In this document: positions 7,584-16,636 of the stretch, one piece after another
Position numbering within the stretch: position 1 is the stretch's first letter
Layout of the letters: every line of letters starts with the position of its first letter
Assembly (NCBI RefSeq): GCF_026627445.1
Contig: NZ_JAPNLJ010000036.1
Coordinates: forward strand, 1-64,000
Reading direction: 5' to 3'
Length of the DNA stretch: 64,000 nt
Source of the DNA: Streptomyces sp. H27-H1
Lineage (GTDB): Bacteria > Actinomycetota > Actinomycetes > Streptomycetales > Streptomycetaceae
Translations under genes and position numbers: made by a program
The notes under the pieces: generated by a model
What the model was told of the DNA's origin: nothing
Databases searched by the model: none
The model's input: the letters and a program-made list of their open reading frames with translations, nothing else

Positions 7584-7649
7584 GCGAGGCGGGACGCGTG
7601 GCGCCGGCAGCGGTCCAACGGTCAAGGACGACTGGAAGGAGCGAGGAGC

Positions 7650-8009
7650 GTGAATGCGTACGCGCCCATCCTCGTGCTCGGCGCCCTCGGCGCAGGGTTT
7701 GCGATCTTCTCCGTGGTCATGGCCACGCTGATCGGTCCAAAACGGTACAACCGGGCAAAACTTGAAGCGTACGAGTGCGGCATCGAGCCCACTCCCATGC
7801 CGGCAGGTGGCGGCCGCTTCCCCATCAAGTACTACCTGACGGCGATGCTCTTCATCGTCTTCGACATCGAGGTTGTCTTCCTCTACCCCTGGGCGGTCAC
7901 CTTCGACTCGCTGGGGATCTTCGGGCTCGTCGAGATGCTCCTCTTCGTGCTCACCGTCTTCGTCGCCTACGCCTACGTATGGCGCCGCGGCGGCCTGGAA
8001 TGGGACTGA
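7650..8009 (+). CDS. nuoA: NADH-quinone oxidoreductase subunit A (first, complete operon)
   Basis: A 119-residue membrane subunit of respiratory complex I, with three transmembrane helices around residues 5-28, 65-85 and 90-112. The loop after the first helix has the family signature K-L-E-A-Y-E-C-G-I-E-P-T near residue 40, where the cysteine marks the switch loop close to the quinone cavity. The GTG at 7650 follows GGAAGGAGCGAGGAG. It is the first gene of a 15.9-kb, 14-gene operon; nuoB starts 14 bases after its stop. Confidence 0.95.
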   Translation: MNAYAPILVLGALGAGFAIFSVVMATLIGPKRYNRAKLEAYECGIEPTPMPAGGGRFPIKYYLTAMLFIVFDIEVVFLYPWAVTFDSLGIFGLVEMLLFVLTVFVAYAYVWRRGGLEWD

Positions 8010-8023
8010 GGGGCTGAATTTCC

Positions 8024-8578
8024 ATGGGACTGGAAGAGAAGCTGCCGAGCGGCTTTCTGCTGACCACCGTCGAACAGGCCGCGGGATGGGTGCGCAAGTC
8101 GTCCGTCTTCCCGGCGACCTTCGGCCTGGCCTGCTGCGCGATCGAGATGATGACCACCGGAGCGGGCCGGTACGACCTGGCCCGTTTCGGCATGGAGGTC
8201 TTCCGCGGATCCCCGCGCCAGGCCGACCTGATGATCGTGGCCGGCCGGGTCAGCCAGAAGATGGCGCCGGTGCTGCGGCAGGTGTACGACCAGATGCCCG
8301 CTCCCAAGTGGGTCATCTCTATGGGTGTTTGTGCGTCTTCGGGCGGAATGTTCAACAACTACGCGATCGTCCAGGGCGTCGACCACATCGTCCCCGTGGA
8401 CATCTACCTGCCCGGCTGCCCGCCCCGCCCCGAGATGCTGCTGGACGCGATCCTCAAGCTCCACCAGAAGATCCAGGGATCCAAGCTCGGCGTGAACCGG
8501 GAAGAGGCGGCCCGAGAGGCGGAGGAGGCGGCCCTCAAGGCGCTCCCCACCATTGAGATGAAGGGGCTCCTGCGGTGA
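8024..8578 (+). CDS. nuoB: NADH-quinone oxidoreductase subunit B (NuoB, N2 cluster)
   Basis: A 184-residue peripheral subunit that holds iron-sulfur cluster N2, the last electron carrier before menaquinone. Cluster ligands are visible: the tandem cysteines of G-L-A-C-C-A-I-E near residue 38, the Cys of G-V-C-A-S-S-G-G near 103 and the Cys of P-G-C-P-P-R-P-E near 133. The length is usual for actinobacteria, with an acidic C-terminal helix. It overlaps nuoC by four bases (GTGA), indicating coupled translation. Confidence 0.96.
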   Translation: MGLEEKLPSGFLLTTVEQAAGWVRKSSVFPATFGLACCAIEMMTTGAGRYDLARFGMEVFRGSPRQADLMIVAGRVSQKMAPVLRQVYDQMPAPKWVISMGVCASSGGMFNNYAIVQGVDHIVPVDIYLPGCPPRPEMLLDAILKLHQKIQGSKLGVNREEAAREAEEAALKALPTIEMKGLLR

Positions 8579-9315
8579 GCGAGGACCCGGCCGTGCAGAA
8601 CGGCCCCCATGCCGGCGACGGCGACAACGTGCCCGCGCCCCGCGGCGCGGCCGGCCCCGAGGTGATCGGTGTCCGCAAGGGCATGTTCGGCGCCGCGGGC
8701 GCCGGCGACACCAGCGGCTACGGCGGCCTCGTGCGCACCGTGGCCCTGCCCGGCGCGAGCGCGCGCCCGTACGGCTCGTACTTCGACGAGGTCGTCGACG
8801 AGCTCGAAGGGGCGCTGGAGGAGCAGGACCTCGTCCCCGAGAACGCGATCGAGAAGGTCGTCGTCGACCGGGCCGAGCTGACCCTGCACATCGCCCGCGA
8901 GCACCTGCCGCTCGTCGCGCGGACCCTGCGCGACGACCCGGCCCTGCGCTTCGAGCTCTGCACCGGAGTCAGCGGGGTGCACTTCCCGGACGACAAGGGC
9001 CGTGAGCTGCACGCCGTTTACCACCTGCGCTCGCTGACCCACGGCCGGATCGTGCGGCTCGAGGTGACCGCGCCGGACGCCGACCCGCACGTCCCCTCGC
9101 TGGTCTCCGTCTACCCGACGAACGACTGGCACGAGCGCGAGACGTACGACTTCTTCGGCCTGGTCTTCGACGGGCACCCGGCCCTCACCCGGATCATGAT
9201 GCCGGACGACTGGCAGGGCTTCCCGCAGCGCAAGGACTACCCGCTCGGCGGCATCGCCATCGAGTACAAGGGCGCCCAGATCCCGGCCCCCGACCAGCGG
9301 AGGTCGTACAGCTGA
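8575..9315 (+). CDS. nuoC: NADH-quinone oxidoreductase subunit C
   Basis: A 246-residue soluble subunit of the connecting module (30-kDa subunit). The signature T-N-D-W-H-E-R-E-T-Y-D-F-F-G near residue 182 is followed by G-F-P-Q-R-K-D-Y-P-L. An N-terminal extension of about 70 residues, rich in Gly and Ala, is common in actinobacterial NuoC. It is separate from nuoD here, not fused as in enterobacteria. The stop overlaps the nuoD ATG by one base. Confidence 0.95.
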   Translation: MSEDPAVQNGPHAGDGDNVPAPRGAAGPEVIGVRKGMFGAAGAGDTSGYGGLVRTVALPGASARPYGSYFDEVVDELEGALEEQDLVPENAIEKVVVDRAELTLHIAREHLPLVARTLRDDPALRFELCTGVSGVHFPDDKGRELHAVYHLRSLTHGRIVRLEVTAPDADPHVPSLVSVYPTNDWHERETYDFFGLVFDGHPALTRIMMPDDWQGFPQRKDYPLGGIAIEYKGAQIPAPDQRRSYS

Positions 9316-10655
9316 TGTCCACTTCGAATCACGCCTCCGCCGGCCACTCCCCGGCCCGCGAGACGACCGAAGGCACCGTCTACACCGTCACCGGCGGCGA
9401 CTGGGACGAGATCGTCCAGTCGGCGGCCCGCGCCGACGACGAGCGGATCGTCGTCAACATGGGCCCCCAGCACCCGTCCACCCACGGCGTGCTCCGGCTG
9501 ATCCTGGAGATCGACGGCGAGACGGTCACCGAGGCCCGCTGCGGCATCGGCTACCTCCACACCGGCATCGAGAAGAACCTCGAGTACCGGAACTGGACGC
9601 AGGGCACCACCTTCGTCACGCGCATGGACTACCTGACGCCGTTCTTCAACGAGACGGCGTACTGCCTGGGCGTCGAGAAGCTGCTCGGCATCACCGATCA
9701 GATCCCGGACCGCGCCACCGCCATCCGCGTCCTTCTGATGGAGCTCAACCGGATCTCCTCCCACCTGGTGTGCATCGCCACCGGCGGCATGGAGCTGGGC
9801 GCGACCACGATCATGATCTACGGGTTCCGCGACCGCGAGCTGATCCTCGACGTGTTCGAGCTGATCACCGGACTGCGCATGAACCACGCGTTCATCCGCC
9901 CCGGCGGCCTCGCGCAGGACCTGCCCCCGGGCGCCGTGGACCAGCTCCGCGAGTTCGTGAAGACCATGAAGAAGAACCTGCCGGAGTACGACAAGCTCGC
10001 CACCGGCAACCCCATCTTCAAGGCCCGCATGCAGGACGTCGGCTACCTCGACCTCACCGGCTGCATGGCGCTCGGCGCCACCGGCCCGGTCCTGCGCTCC
10101 GCCGGCCTCCCGCACGACCTGCGCAAGACGGACCCGTACTGCGGCTACGAGAACTACGAGTTCGACGTGCCGACCACCGAGTCCTGCGACTCCTACGGGC
10201 GGTTCCTGATCCGCCTGGAGGAGATGCGCCAGTCCCTGCGGATCGTCGAGCAGTGCCTGGACCGGCTGGAGCCGGGCCCGGTCATGGTCGCCGACAAGAA
10301 GATCGCCTGGCCGGCGCAGCTCGCGATGGGCCCCGACGGCCTCGGGAACTCGCTCGACCACATCAAGCAGATCATGGGCACCTCCATGGAGTCCCTCATC
10401 CACCACTTCAAGCTGGTGACCGAGGGCTTCCGGGTACCGGCCGGCCAGGCCTACGCGGCCGTGGAGTCGCCGAAGGGCGAGCTCGGCGTGCACGTCGTCT
10501 CCGACGGCGGAACCCGCCCCTACCGGGTCCACTTCCGCGACCCGTCCTTCACCAACCTGCAGGCCATGGCGGCGATGTGCGAGGGCGGCCAGATCGCCGA
10601 CGTCATCGTGGCCGTCGCCTCCATCGACCCCGTGATGGGAGGCGTCGACCGATGA
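9315..10655 (+). CDS. nuoD: NADH-quinone oxidoreductase subunit D
   Basis: A 446-residue subunit (49-kDa type) that forms most of the quinone-binding cavity next to cluster N2. Family motifs include V-N-M-G-P-Q-H-P-S-T-H-G-V-L-R near residue 46 and G-Y-L-H-T-G-I-E-K near 79. The C-terminal F-R-D-P-S-F-T-N-L-Q and D-V-I-V-A-V-A-S-I-D-P-V-M-G-G-V-D-R end is also characteristic. This subunit has no counterpart in the second nuo cluster of this window. The stop overlaps the nuoE start by four bases (ATGA). Confidence 0.96.
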   Translation: MSTSNHASAGHSPARETTEGTVYTVTGGDWDEIVQSAARADDERIVVNMGPQHPSTHGVLRLILEIDGETVTEARCGIGYLHTGIEKNLEYRNWTQGTTFVTRMDYLTPFFNETAYCLGVEKLLGITDQIPDRATAIRVLLMELNRISSHLVCIATGGMELGATTIMIYGFRDRELILDVFELITGLRMNHAFIRPGGLAQDLPPGAVDQLREFVKTMKKNLPEYDKLATGNPIFKARMQDVGYLDLTGCMALGATGPVLRSAGLPHDLRKTDPYCGYENYEFDVPTTESCDSYGRFLIRLEEMRQSLRIVEQCLDRLEPGPVMVADKKIAWPAQLAMGPDGLGNSLDHIKQIMGTSMESLIHHFKLVTEGFRVPAGQAYAAVESPKGELGVHVVSDGGTRPYRVHFRDPSFTNLQAMAAMCEGGQIADVIVAVASIDPVMGGVDR

Positions 10656-11392
10656 CCGACATCTCACTGGGCATGCCCCAGCTGCCCGCCCCGGACTACC
10701 CGGTGGAGGTGCGCGAGCGGCTTGCGGCGGACGCCGCCGAGGTCATCGCCCGCTACCCCGACAGCCGCTCCGCGCTGCTGCCGCTGCTGCACCTCACGCA
10801 GGCGCAGGAGGGCTACGTCTCGCGCACCGGCATCCGGTTCTGCGCCGAGGTGCTGGGCCTGACCACCGCCGAGGTCACGGCCGTGGCGACCTTCTACACG
10901 ATGTACCGGCGCAAGCCCTCCGGGGACTACCAGGTCGGCGTGTGCACGAACACCCTGTGCGCGGTCATGGGCGGCGACACCATCTTCGAGGAGCTCAAGG
11001 AGCACCTCGGGGTCGGCAACAACGAGACCACCCCGGACGGCAAGGTCACCCTCGAGCACATCGAGTGCAACGCGGCCTGCGACTACGCCCCCGTGGTGAT
11101 GGTCAACTGGGAGTTCTTCGACAACCAGACGCCGGAGTCCGCCAAGGCCATGGTGGACGACCTGCTGGCCGGCCGTGCGGTGGAGCCGACCCGTGGCGCG
11201 CCGCTGTGTACGTACAAGGAGACCGCGCGGATCCTGGCGGGCTTCCCCGACGAGCGCCCGGGCGCCGTCGAGGCGAGCGGCGGCGCGGGCCCCGCGTCCC
11301 TGATCGGCCTGCGCATCGCGCGCGGTGAGTCCCCGCGGCTCGGCAAGGTCGTGCGCCAGCGTGCCGAGACCGCGACCGAGGAGGGGGAGTGA
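10652..11392 (+). CDS. nuoE: NADH-quinone oxidoreductase subunit E (2Fe-2S, N1a)
   Basis: A 246-residue subunit of the NADH-oxidising module with a thioredoxin-like 2Fe-2S domain. The four ligands appear as C-T-N-T-L-C near residue 95 and E-C-N-A-A-C-D near 140. It binds next to NuoF and carries cluster N1a. The C-terminal extension of about 60 residues is longer than in E. coli but usual for actinomycetes. The ATG at 10652 overlaps the nuoD stop. Confidence 0.95.
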   Translation: MTDISLGMPQLPAPDYPVEVRERLAADAAEVIARYPDSRSALLPLLHLTQAQEGYVSRTGIRFCAEVLGLTTAEVTAVATFYTMYRRKPSGDYQVGVCTNTLCAVMGGDTIFEELKEHLGVGNNETTPDGKVTLEHIECNAACDYAPVVMVNWEFFDNQTPESAKAMVDDLLAGRAVEPTRGAPLCTYKETARILAGFPDERPGAVEASGGAGPASLIGLRIARGESPRLGKVVRQRAETATEEGE

Positions 11393-12774
11393 TGACGGTG
11401 ACCGCCGAGATGCACGAGAACGGAACCAGCCCGGAGAAGCTGCTGGCGCCCGTACTGTCGGCGTTCTGGGACGAGCCGGAGTCGTGGACGCTGGAGACCT
11501 ACCGGCGGCACGAGGGCTACGAGGGCCTGCGCAAGGCACTCGCCATGACCCCCGACGACCTCATCGCCTACGTGAAGGACTCGGGCCTGCGCGGACGCGG
11601 CGGCGCGGGCTTCCCCACCGGAATGAAGTGGCAGTTCATCCCGCAGGGCGACGGCAAGCCGCACTACCTCGTGGTGAACGCGGACGAGTCGGAGCCGGGA
11701 ACCTGCAAGGACATCCCGCTGCTCTTCGCCAACCCGCACTCCCTCATCGAGGGAATGATCATCGCCTGCTACGCGATCCGCTCGGAGCACGCCTTCATCT
11801 ACCTGCGCGGCGAGACCGTGCCGGTGCTGCGGCGCCTGCACGAGGCGGTGCGCGAGGCGTACGAGGCCGGCTACCTCGGGGAGGCCGAACATCGTCAAAA
11901 GAGTGGCCTCGGGAGCGGGCTGAAGCTCGACATCACCGTGCACGCGGGAGCGGGCGCGTACATCTGCGGCGAGGAAACGGCCCTCCTGGACTCCCTCGAA
12001 GGCCGGCGCGGCCAGCCCCGGCTGCGTCCCCCCTTCCCCGCGGTCGAGGGGCTCTACGCCTGCCCCACTGTCGTGAACAACGTGGAGTCCATCGCCTCGG
12101 TTCCCGCGATCCTGAACAAGGGCAAGGACTGGTTCAAGTCGATGGGGACCGAGAAGTCCCCCGGCTTCACGCTGTACTCGCTCTCGGGCCACGTCGTCGG
12201 CCCCGGCCAGTACGAGGCCCCGCTCGGCATCACCCTGCGCCAGCTCCTCGACATGAGCGGTGGCATGCGGCCCGGGCACCGGCTGAAGTTCTGGACCCCG
12301 GGCGGGTCCTCCACCCCCATGTTCACCGACGAGCACCTCGACGTCCCCCTGGACTACGAGGGCGTCGCCGCCGCCGGGTCGATGCTCGGCACCAAGGCCC
12401 TGCAGTGCTTCGACGAGACGACCTGCGTGGTGCGGGCGGTGACCCGCTGGACCGAGTTCTACGCCCACGAGTCCTGCGGCAAGTGCACTCCCTGCCGCGA
12501 AGGCACGTACTGGCTGGTCCAGTTGCTCCGCGACATCGAAGCGGGCAAGGGGCTCATGTCCGACCTCGACAAGCTGAACGACATCGCCGACAACATCAAC
12601 GGCAAGTCGTTCTGCGCCCTCGGTGACGGCGCCGCCAGCCCCATCTTCTCCTCGCTCAAGTACTTCCGCGCGGAGTACGAGCAGCACATCACGGGCAAGG
12701 GCTGCCCCTTCGACCCCAAGAAGTCGACCCTCTGGGCTGATGGACCGGCTCTGAACTCCGAGGTGACCGCATGA
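11392..12774 (+). CDS. nuoF: NADH-quinone oxidoreductase subunit F (NADH and FMN binding)
   Basis: A 460-residue catalytic subunit where NADH reduces FMN and cluster N3. Visible are the nucleotide-binding stretch G-R-G-G-A-G-F-P-T-G near residue 67, G-A-Y-I-C-G-E-E-T-A-L-L near 190, and the N3 ligands E-S-C-G-K-C-T-P-C-R-E-G near 362 with the last Cys in F-C-A-L-G-D-G-A near 403. The junction reads GTGATG: I prefer the ATG at 11392, which overlaps the nuoE stop by one base; the GTG at 11389 is possible. Confidence 0.96.
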   Translation: MTVTAEMHENGTSPEKLLAPVLSAFWDEPESWTLETYRRHEGYEGLRKALAMTPDDLIAYVKDSGLRGRGGAGFPTGMKWQFIPQGDGKPHYLVVNADESEPGTCKDIPLLFANPHSLIEGMIIACYAIRSEHAFIYLRGETVPVLRRLHEAVREAYEAGYLGEAEHRQKSGLGSGLKLDITVHAGAGAYICGEETALLDSLEGRRGQPRLRPPFPAVEGLYACPTVVNNVESIASVPAILNKGKDWFKSMGTEKSPGFTLYSLSGHVVGPGQYEAPLGITLRQLLDMSGGMRPGHRLKFWTPGGSSTPMFTDEHLDVPLDYEGVAAAGSMLGTKALQCFDETTCVVRAVTRWTEFYAHESCGKCTPCREGTYWLVQLLRDIEAGKGLMSDLDKLNDIADNINGKSFCALGDGAASPIFSSLKYFRAEYEQHITGKGCPFDPKKSTLWADGPALNSEVTA

Positions 12775-15278
12775 CCGTGACCACTACGTCAGCCTCCGGC
12801 GGCGGAGAGGCGGTGGCCGTGCCGGCGGACCAGATCTCCCTGACCATCGACGGCATCGAACTGTCGGTACCCAAGGGAACCCTGGTCATCCGGGCCGCCG
12901 AACAACTGGGCATCGAGATCCCCCGGTTCTGCGACCACCCCCTCCTCTCCCCGGCCGGCGCCTGCCGCCAGTGCATCGTTGAGGTCGAGGGCCAGCGCAA
13001 GCCGATGGCCTCCTGCACCATCACCTGCACCGACGGCATGGTCGTCAAGACCCAGCTGACCTCCGAGGTCGCCGACAAGGCCCAGCGCGGGGTGATGGAG
13101 CTGCTGCTCATCAACCACCCGCTGGACTGCCCGGTCTGCGACAAGGGCGGCGAATGCCCGCTGCAGAACCAGGCGATGTCCCACGGCAACGCCGAATCCC
13201 GGTTCGAGGGCAAGAAGCGCACCTACGAGAAGCCGGTGCCGATCTCCACGCAGGTGCTGCTGGACCGCGAACGGTGCGTACTGTGCGCCCGCTGCACCCG
13301 CTTCTCCAACGAGATCGCCGGCGACCCGATGATCGAGCTGCTCGAACGCGGCGCCCTCCAGCAGGTGGGCATCGGCGAGGGCGACCCCTTCGAGTCGTAC
13401 TTCTCCGGCAACACCATCCAGATCTGCCCGGTCGGCGCCCTCACCTCGGCCGCCTACCGCTTCCGCTCCCGCCCCTTCGACCTCGTCTCCTCCCCGAGCG
13501 TGTGCGAGCACTGCGCGGGCGGCTGCGCCACCCGCACCGACCACCGCCGCGGCAAGGTGCTGCGCCGGATGGCCGCGGAGGACCCCGAGGTCAACGAGGA
13601 GTGGATCTGCGACAAGGGCCGCTTCGGGTTCCGCTACGCGCAGCGCCCCGACCGGCTCACCACCCCGCTGGTGCGCGGCGCCGACGGGATCCTGGCCCCG
13701 GCGAGCTGGCCCGAGGCCCTGGAAGCCGCCGCGAACGGACTGGCCGGCGCGCGCGGCCGGGCCGGGGTGCTGACCGGCGGCCGCCTCACCGTCGAGGACG
13801 CCTACGCGTACGCCAAGTTCGCCCGGGTCGTGCTCGACACCAACGACATCGACTTCCGGGCCCGGGTGCACAGCGCCGAGGAGGCCGATTTCCTGGCCGC
13901 CTCCGTCGCCGGCACCGGCAAGGACCTCGACGGGCGGGGCGTCACCAACACCTCGCTGGAGGCGGCCCCGGCCGTGCTCCTCGTCGGCATCGAGGCCGAG
14001 GAAGAGGCCCCCGGGGTCTTCCTGCGGCTGCGCAAGGCCCACCGCAAGCACAAGCAGCGGACCTTCGCCCTCGCCCCGTTCGCCACCCGCGGCCTGGCGA
14101 AGGCGGGCGGCACCCTGCTGGCCGCCGCCCCCGGCACCGAGCCCGAGTGGCTGGCCGCGCTGGCCTCCCGTACGGGCCTGGAAGCCGGCGGCTCCGAGGC
14201 CGCCGAAGCACTGCGCCTGCCCGGCGCGGTCATCGTCGTCGGAGAGCGCCTCGCGGCCGTGCCCGGCGCGCTGACCGCGGCCGTCCGGGCCGCCGGCGCG
14301 ACCGGCGCCACGCTGGTGTGGATCCCGCGCCGGGCCGGGGAGCGGGCCGCCGTCGAGGCGGGCGCGCTGCCGTCCCTGCTGCCGGGCGCCCGCCCGGCCA
14401 CCGACCCGCGGGCCCGCGACGAGGTCGCCACCGCCTGGGGCCTGGACGAGCTCCCGCACCGCTACGGCCGCGACACCGGCCAGATCATCGAGGCCGCGGC
14501 CTCCCGGGAACTCTCCGCCCTGCTGATCGCCGGCGTCGAGCTCGCCGACCTGCCGGACCCGGCCCGCGCCCGTCTCGCGCTCCAGGAGGCCTTCGTGGTC
14601 TCGCTGGAACTGCGGCCCGGCGAGGTCACCGACCACGCGGACGTGGTCTTCCCGGTCGCGGCCGTCGCGGAGAAGCCGGGCGCGTTCGTCAACTGGGAGG
14701 GCAGGGTCCGGCCGTTCGAGGCCGCGCTCAAGCCCGAGCAGATGACCCGCCGCCTCGCCCCCGCCGACTCCCGCGTCCTGCACATGCTGGCCGATGCGGC
14801 CGGCCGGCCGATCGCCCTGCCCGACGTACACGCCGTACGCCGGGAGTTCGACGGGCTCGGCCAGTGGGCCGGGGAGCGCGCCGCCGAACAGTCCACGGAC
14901 ACCGAGGTGCTGCCCCGGCCGGGTGCGGGAGAGGCGGTCCTCGCGGGCCACCGGCTCCTCCTCGACCAGGGTCTCCTCCAGGACGGCGACGAGGCCCTGG
15001 CCGGTACCCGGCACGAGGCCGCCGCCCGCCTCTCGGCCGCCACGGCCGCCGAGACCGGCGTCAGATGCGGCGACGTCCTCGCGGTGACCGGCCCCGCCGG
15101 CTCCGTGGAACTGCCGCTGCGCGTCACCGAGATGCCCGACCGGGTGGTCTGGCTCCCGATGAACTCCACCGGCTCCGGGGTCCTCGCCGACACCGGAGCC
15201 CGCCCGGGGGCCCTGGTCCGCATCGGTCCGGCCGCCCCCGCCGACACCAGCGACTCCCCTGCGGAGGTGGGCGCGTGA
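12771..15278 (+). CDS. nuoG: NADH-quinone oxidoreductase subunit G (multi-cluster subunit)
   Basis: An 835-residue iron-sulfur subunit that wires electrons from NuoF towards NuoI. The N-terminal 2Fe-2S ligands lie in C-D-H-P-L-L-S-P-A-G-A-C-R-Q-C near residues 45-68. The His-ligated region H-P-L-D-C-P-V-C-D-K-G-G-E-C follows near 110, then R-C-V-L-C-A-R-C-T near 168. The extra N7 cluster motif C-E-H-C-A-G-G-C with the last Cys in W-I-C-D-K-G-R near 243-285 is present. The remainder is a molybdopterin-oxidoreductase-like domain without cofactor motifs. It overlaps nuoF by four bases. Confidence 0.95.
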   Translation: MTVTTTSASGGGEAVAVPADQISLTIDGIELSVPKGTLVIRAAEQLGIEIPRFCDHPLLSPAGACRQCIVEVEGQRKPMASCTITCTDGMVVKTQLTSEVADKAQRGVMELLLINHPLDCPVCDKGGECPLQNQAMSHGNAESRFEGKKRTYEKPVPISTQVLLDRERCVLCARCTRFSNEIAGDPMIELLERGALQQVGIGEGDPFESYFSGNTIQICPVGALTSAAYRFRSRPFDLVSSPSVCEHCAGGCATRTDHRRGKVLRRMAAEDPEVNEEWICDKGRFGFRYAQRPDRLTTPLVRGADGILAPASWPEALEAAANGLAGARGRAGVLTGGRLTVEDAYAYAKFARVVLDTNDIDFRARVHSAEEADFLAASVAGTGKDLDGRGVTNTSLEAAPAVLLVGIEAEEEAPGVFLRLRKAHRKHKQRTFALAPFATRGLAKAGGTLLAAAPGTEPEWLAALASRTGLEAGGSEAAEALRLPGAVIVVGERLAAVPGALTAAVRAAGATGATLVWIPRRAGERAAVEAGALPSLLPGARPATDPRARDEVATAWGLDELPHRYGRDTGQIIEAAASRELSALLIAGVELADLPDPARARLALQEAFVVSLELRPGEVTDHADVVFPVAAVAEKPGAFVNWEGRVRPFEAALKPEQMTRRLAPADSRVLHMLADAAGRPIALPDVHAVRREFDGLGQWAGERAAEQSTDTEVLPRPGAGEAVLAGHRLLLDQGLLQDGDEALAGTRHEAAARLSAATAAETGVRCGDVLAVTGPAGSVELPLRVTEMPDRVVWLPMNSTGSGVLADTGARPGALVRIGPAAPADTSDSPAEVGA

Positions 15279-16633
15279 ACACCGTTCAGATCGCCGCCGA
15301 AGACCTCTCCCTGTTCGGCAGGGACGTCTGGTGGCTCGTCGTCGTCAAGGCGGTGTTCTGCTTCGCCTTCCTGATGGTGACCGTGCTCTTCTCCATCGTG
15401 TGGGAGCGCAAGGTCGTCGCCTGGATGCAGCTGCGCATCGGCCCCAACCGGCACGGCCCCTGGGGCATGCTCCAGTCGCTCGCCGACGGCGTGAAGCTCA
15501 TGCTGAAGGAAGACCTGATCGTCAAGCGGGCCGACAAGGTCGTCTACGTCCTGGCCCCGATCATCGCGGCGATCCCGGCCTTCATGGCCATCGCGGTGAT
15601 CCCCTTCGGGCCCGCGGGCAACGAGGTCTCCATCTTCGGCCAGCGCACCACGATGCAGCTGACCGACCTGCCCATCGCGATGCTCTACGTCCTCGCGGTG
15701 GCCTCGGTCGGCATCTACGGCATCGTGCTCGCCGGCTGGTCCTCCGGCTCCACGTACCCGCTGCTCGGCGGCCTGCGGTCCTGCGCGCAGATGATCTCGT
15801 ACGAGATCGCGATGGGCGCGGCCTTCGCCTCGGTCTTCCTCTACTCCGGGTCGATGTCGACCTCGGCGATCGTCGAAGCCCAGGCAGACCGCTGGTACAT
15901 CATCCTGCTGCCGGTCTCCTTCATCATCTACGTCATCACGATGGTCGGCGAGACGAACCGCGCCCCCTTCGACATGCCGGAGTCCGAGGGCGACCTGGTC
16001 GGCGGCTTCAACACCGAGTACTCCTCCATCAAGTTCGCGCTGTTCATGCTGGCGGAGTACGTCAACATGGTCACCGTCTCCGCGGTCTCGGTCACCCTCT
16101 TCCTGGGCGGCTGGCGGGCCCCGGCGCCGATCTCCACGTACTGGGAGGGCGCGAACCACGGCTGGTGGCCGATGCTCTGGTTCGTCCTCAAGGTCCAGCT
16201 GCTGCTGTTCTTCTTCATCTGGCTGCGCGGCACGCTCCCACGCGTGCGCTACGACCAGCTGATGAAGCTCGGCTGGAAGGTGCTGATCCCGGTCTCCGTG
16301 GTGTGGCTGATGCTGGTCGCCACCGTCCGGGCGCTGCGCAACGAGAACTACGACTTCCAGGAGATCGTGCTCTACGTCGGCGGCGGGGTCATCGCACTCC
16401 TGCTGCTGTCCTTCGTCGCGGACCTGTTCCGGGACAAGAAGGAGAAGACGGCCCTCGCGGACGCCGAACAGGCCGCCGCCGATGAACCGTTCGACCCCCT
16501 GGCGGGCGGGTTCCCCGTCCCGCCCAAGCCCGGCCAGCACCTGGCACCCGTACCGCGCAGGAGGCCCCGCAGCGAGCGGGAGCTCATTGTCAGTGGCGCG
16601 GCGAATACTGACAGTGACCGAGAGGAGGGTTGA
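15275..16633 (+). CDS. nuoH: NADH-quinone oxidoreductase subunit H
   Basis: A 452-residue membrane subunit that joins the arm to the proton pumps and lines the quinone entry channel. About eight transmembrane helices are visible. Conserved loops include E-R-K-V-V-A-W-M-Q-L-R-I-G-P-N-R near residue 42, L-K-E-D-L-I near 75 and E-T-N-R-A-P-F-D-M-P-E-S-E near 226. A cytoplasmic C-terminal tail of about 70 residues, Lys/Ala/Arg-rich, goes beyond the E. coli protein. GTGA overlap with nuoG. Confidence 0.95.
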   Translation: MNTVQIAAEDLSLFGRDVWWLVVVKAVFCFAFLMVTVLFSIVWERKVVAWMQLRIGPNRHGPWGMLQSLADGVKLMLKEDLIVKRADKVVYVLAPIIAAIPAFMAIAVIPFGPAGNEVSIFGQRTTMQLTDLPIAMLYVLAVASVGIYGIVLAGWSSGSTYPLLGGLRSCAQMISYEIAMGAAFASVFLYSGSMSTSAIVEAQADRWYIILLPVSFIIYVITMVGETNRAPFDMPESEGDLVGGFNTEYSSIKFALFMLAEYVNMVTVSAVSVTLFLGGWRAPAPISTYWEGANHGWWPMLWFVLKVQLLLFFFIWLRGTLPRVRYDQLMKLGWKVLIPVSVVWLMLVATVRALRNENYDFQEIVLYVGGGVIALLLLSFVADLFRDKKEKTALADAEQAAADEPFDPLAGGFPVPPKPGQHLAPVPRRRPRSERELIVSGAANTDSDREEG

Positions 16634-16636
16634 GAT

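Larger units (their letters stand above)
6766..7649. other. 884-bp regulatory region between NlpC/P60 gene and nuoA
   Basis: No convincing gene is present. From the left it holds the NlpC/P60 leader, a very GC-rich stretch (7080-7255) with CGGGTCGCCTCCG twice (7140-7152 and 7207-7219), a hairpin GTCCCCCG/CGGGGGAC at 7291-7308, then an AT-richer stretch with candidate nuo promoters, short inverted repeats (CACCTG/CAGGTG at 7388-7405; TCACC/GGTGA at 7412-7424), three AGATCAC direct repeats and a Rex-like operator. The size and content suggest complex I expression is controlled by several inputs. Confidence 0.6.
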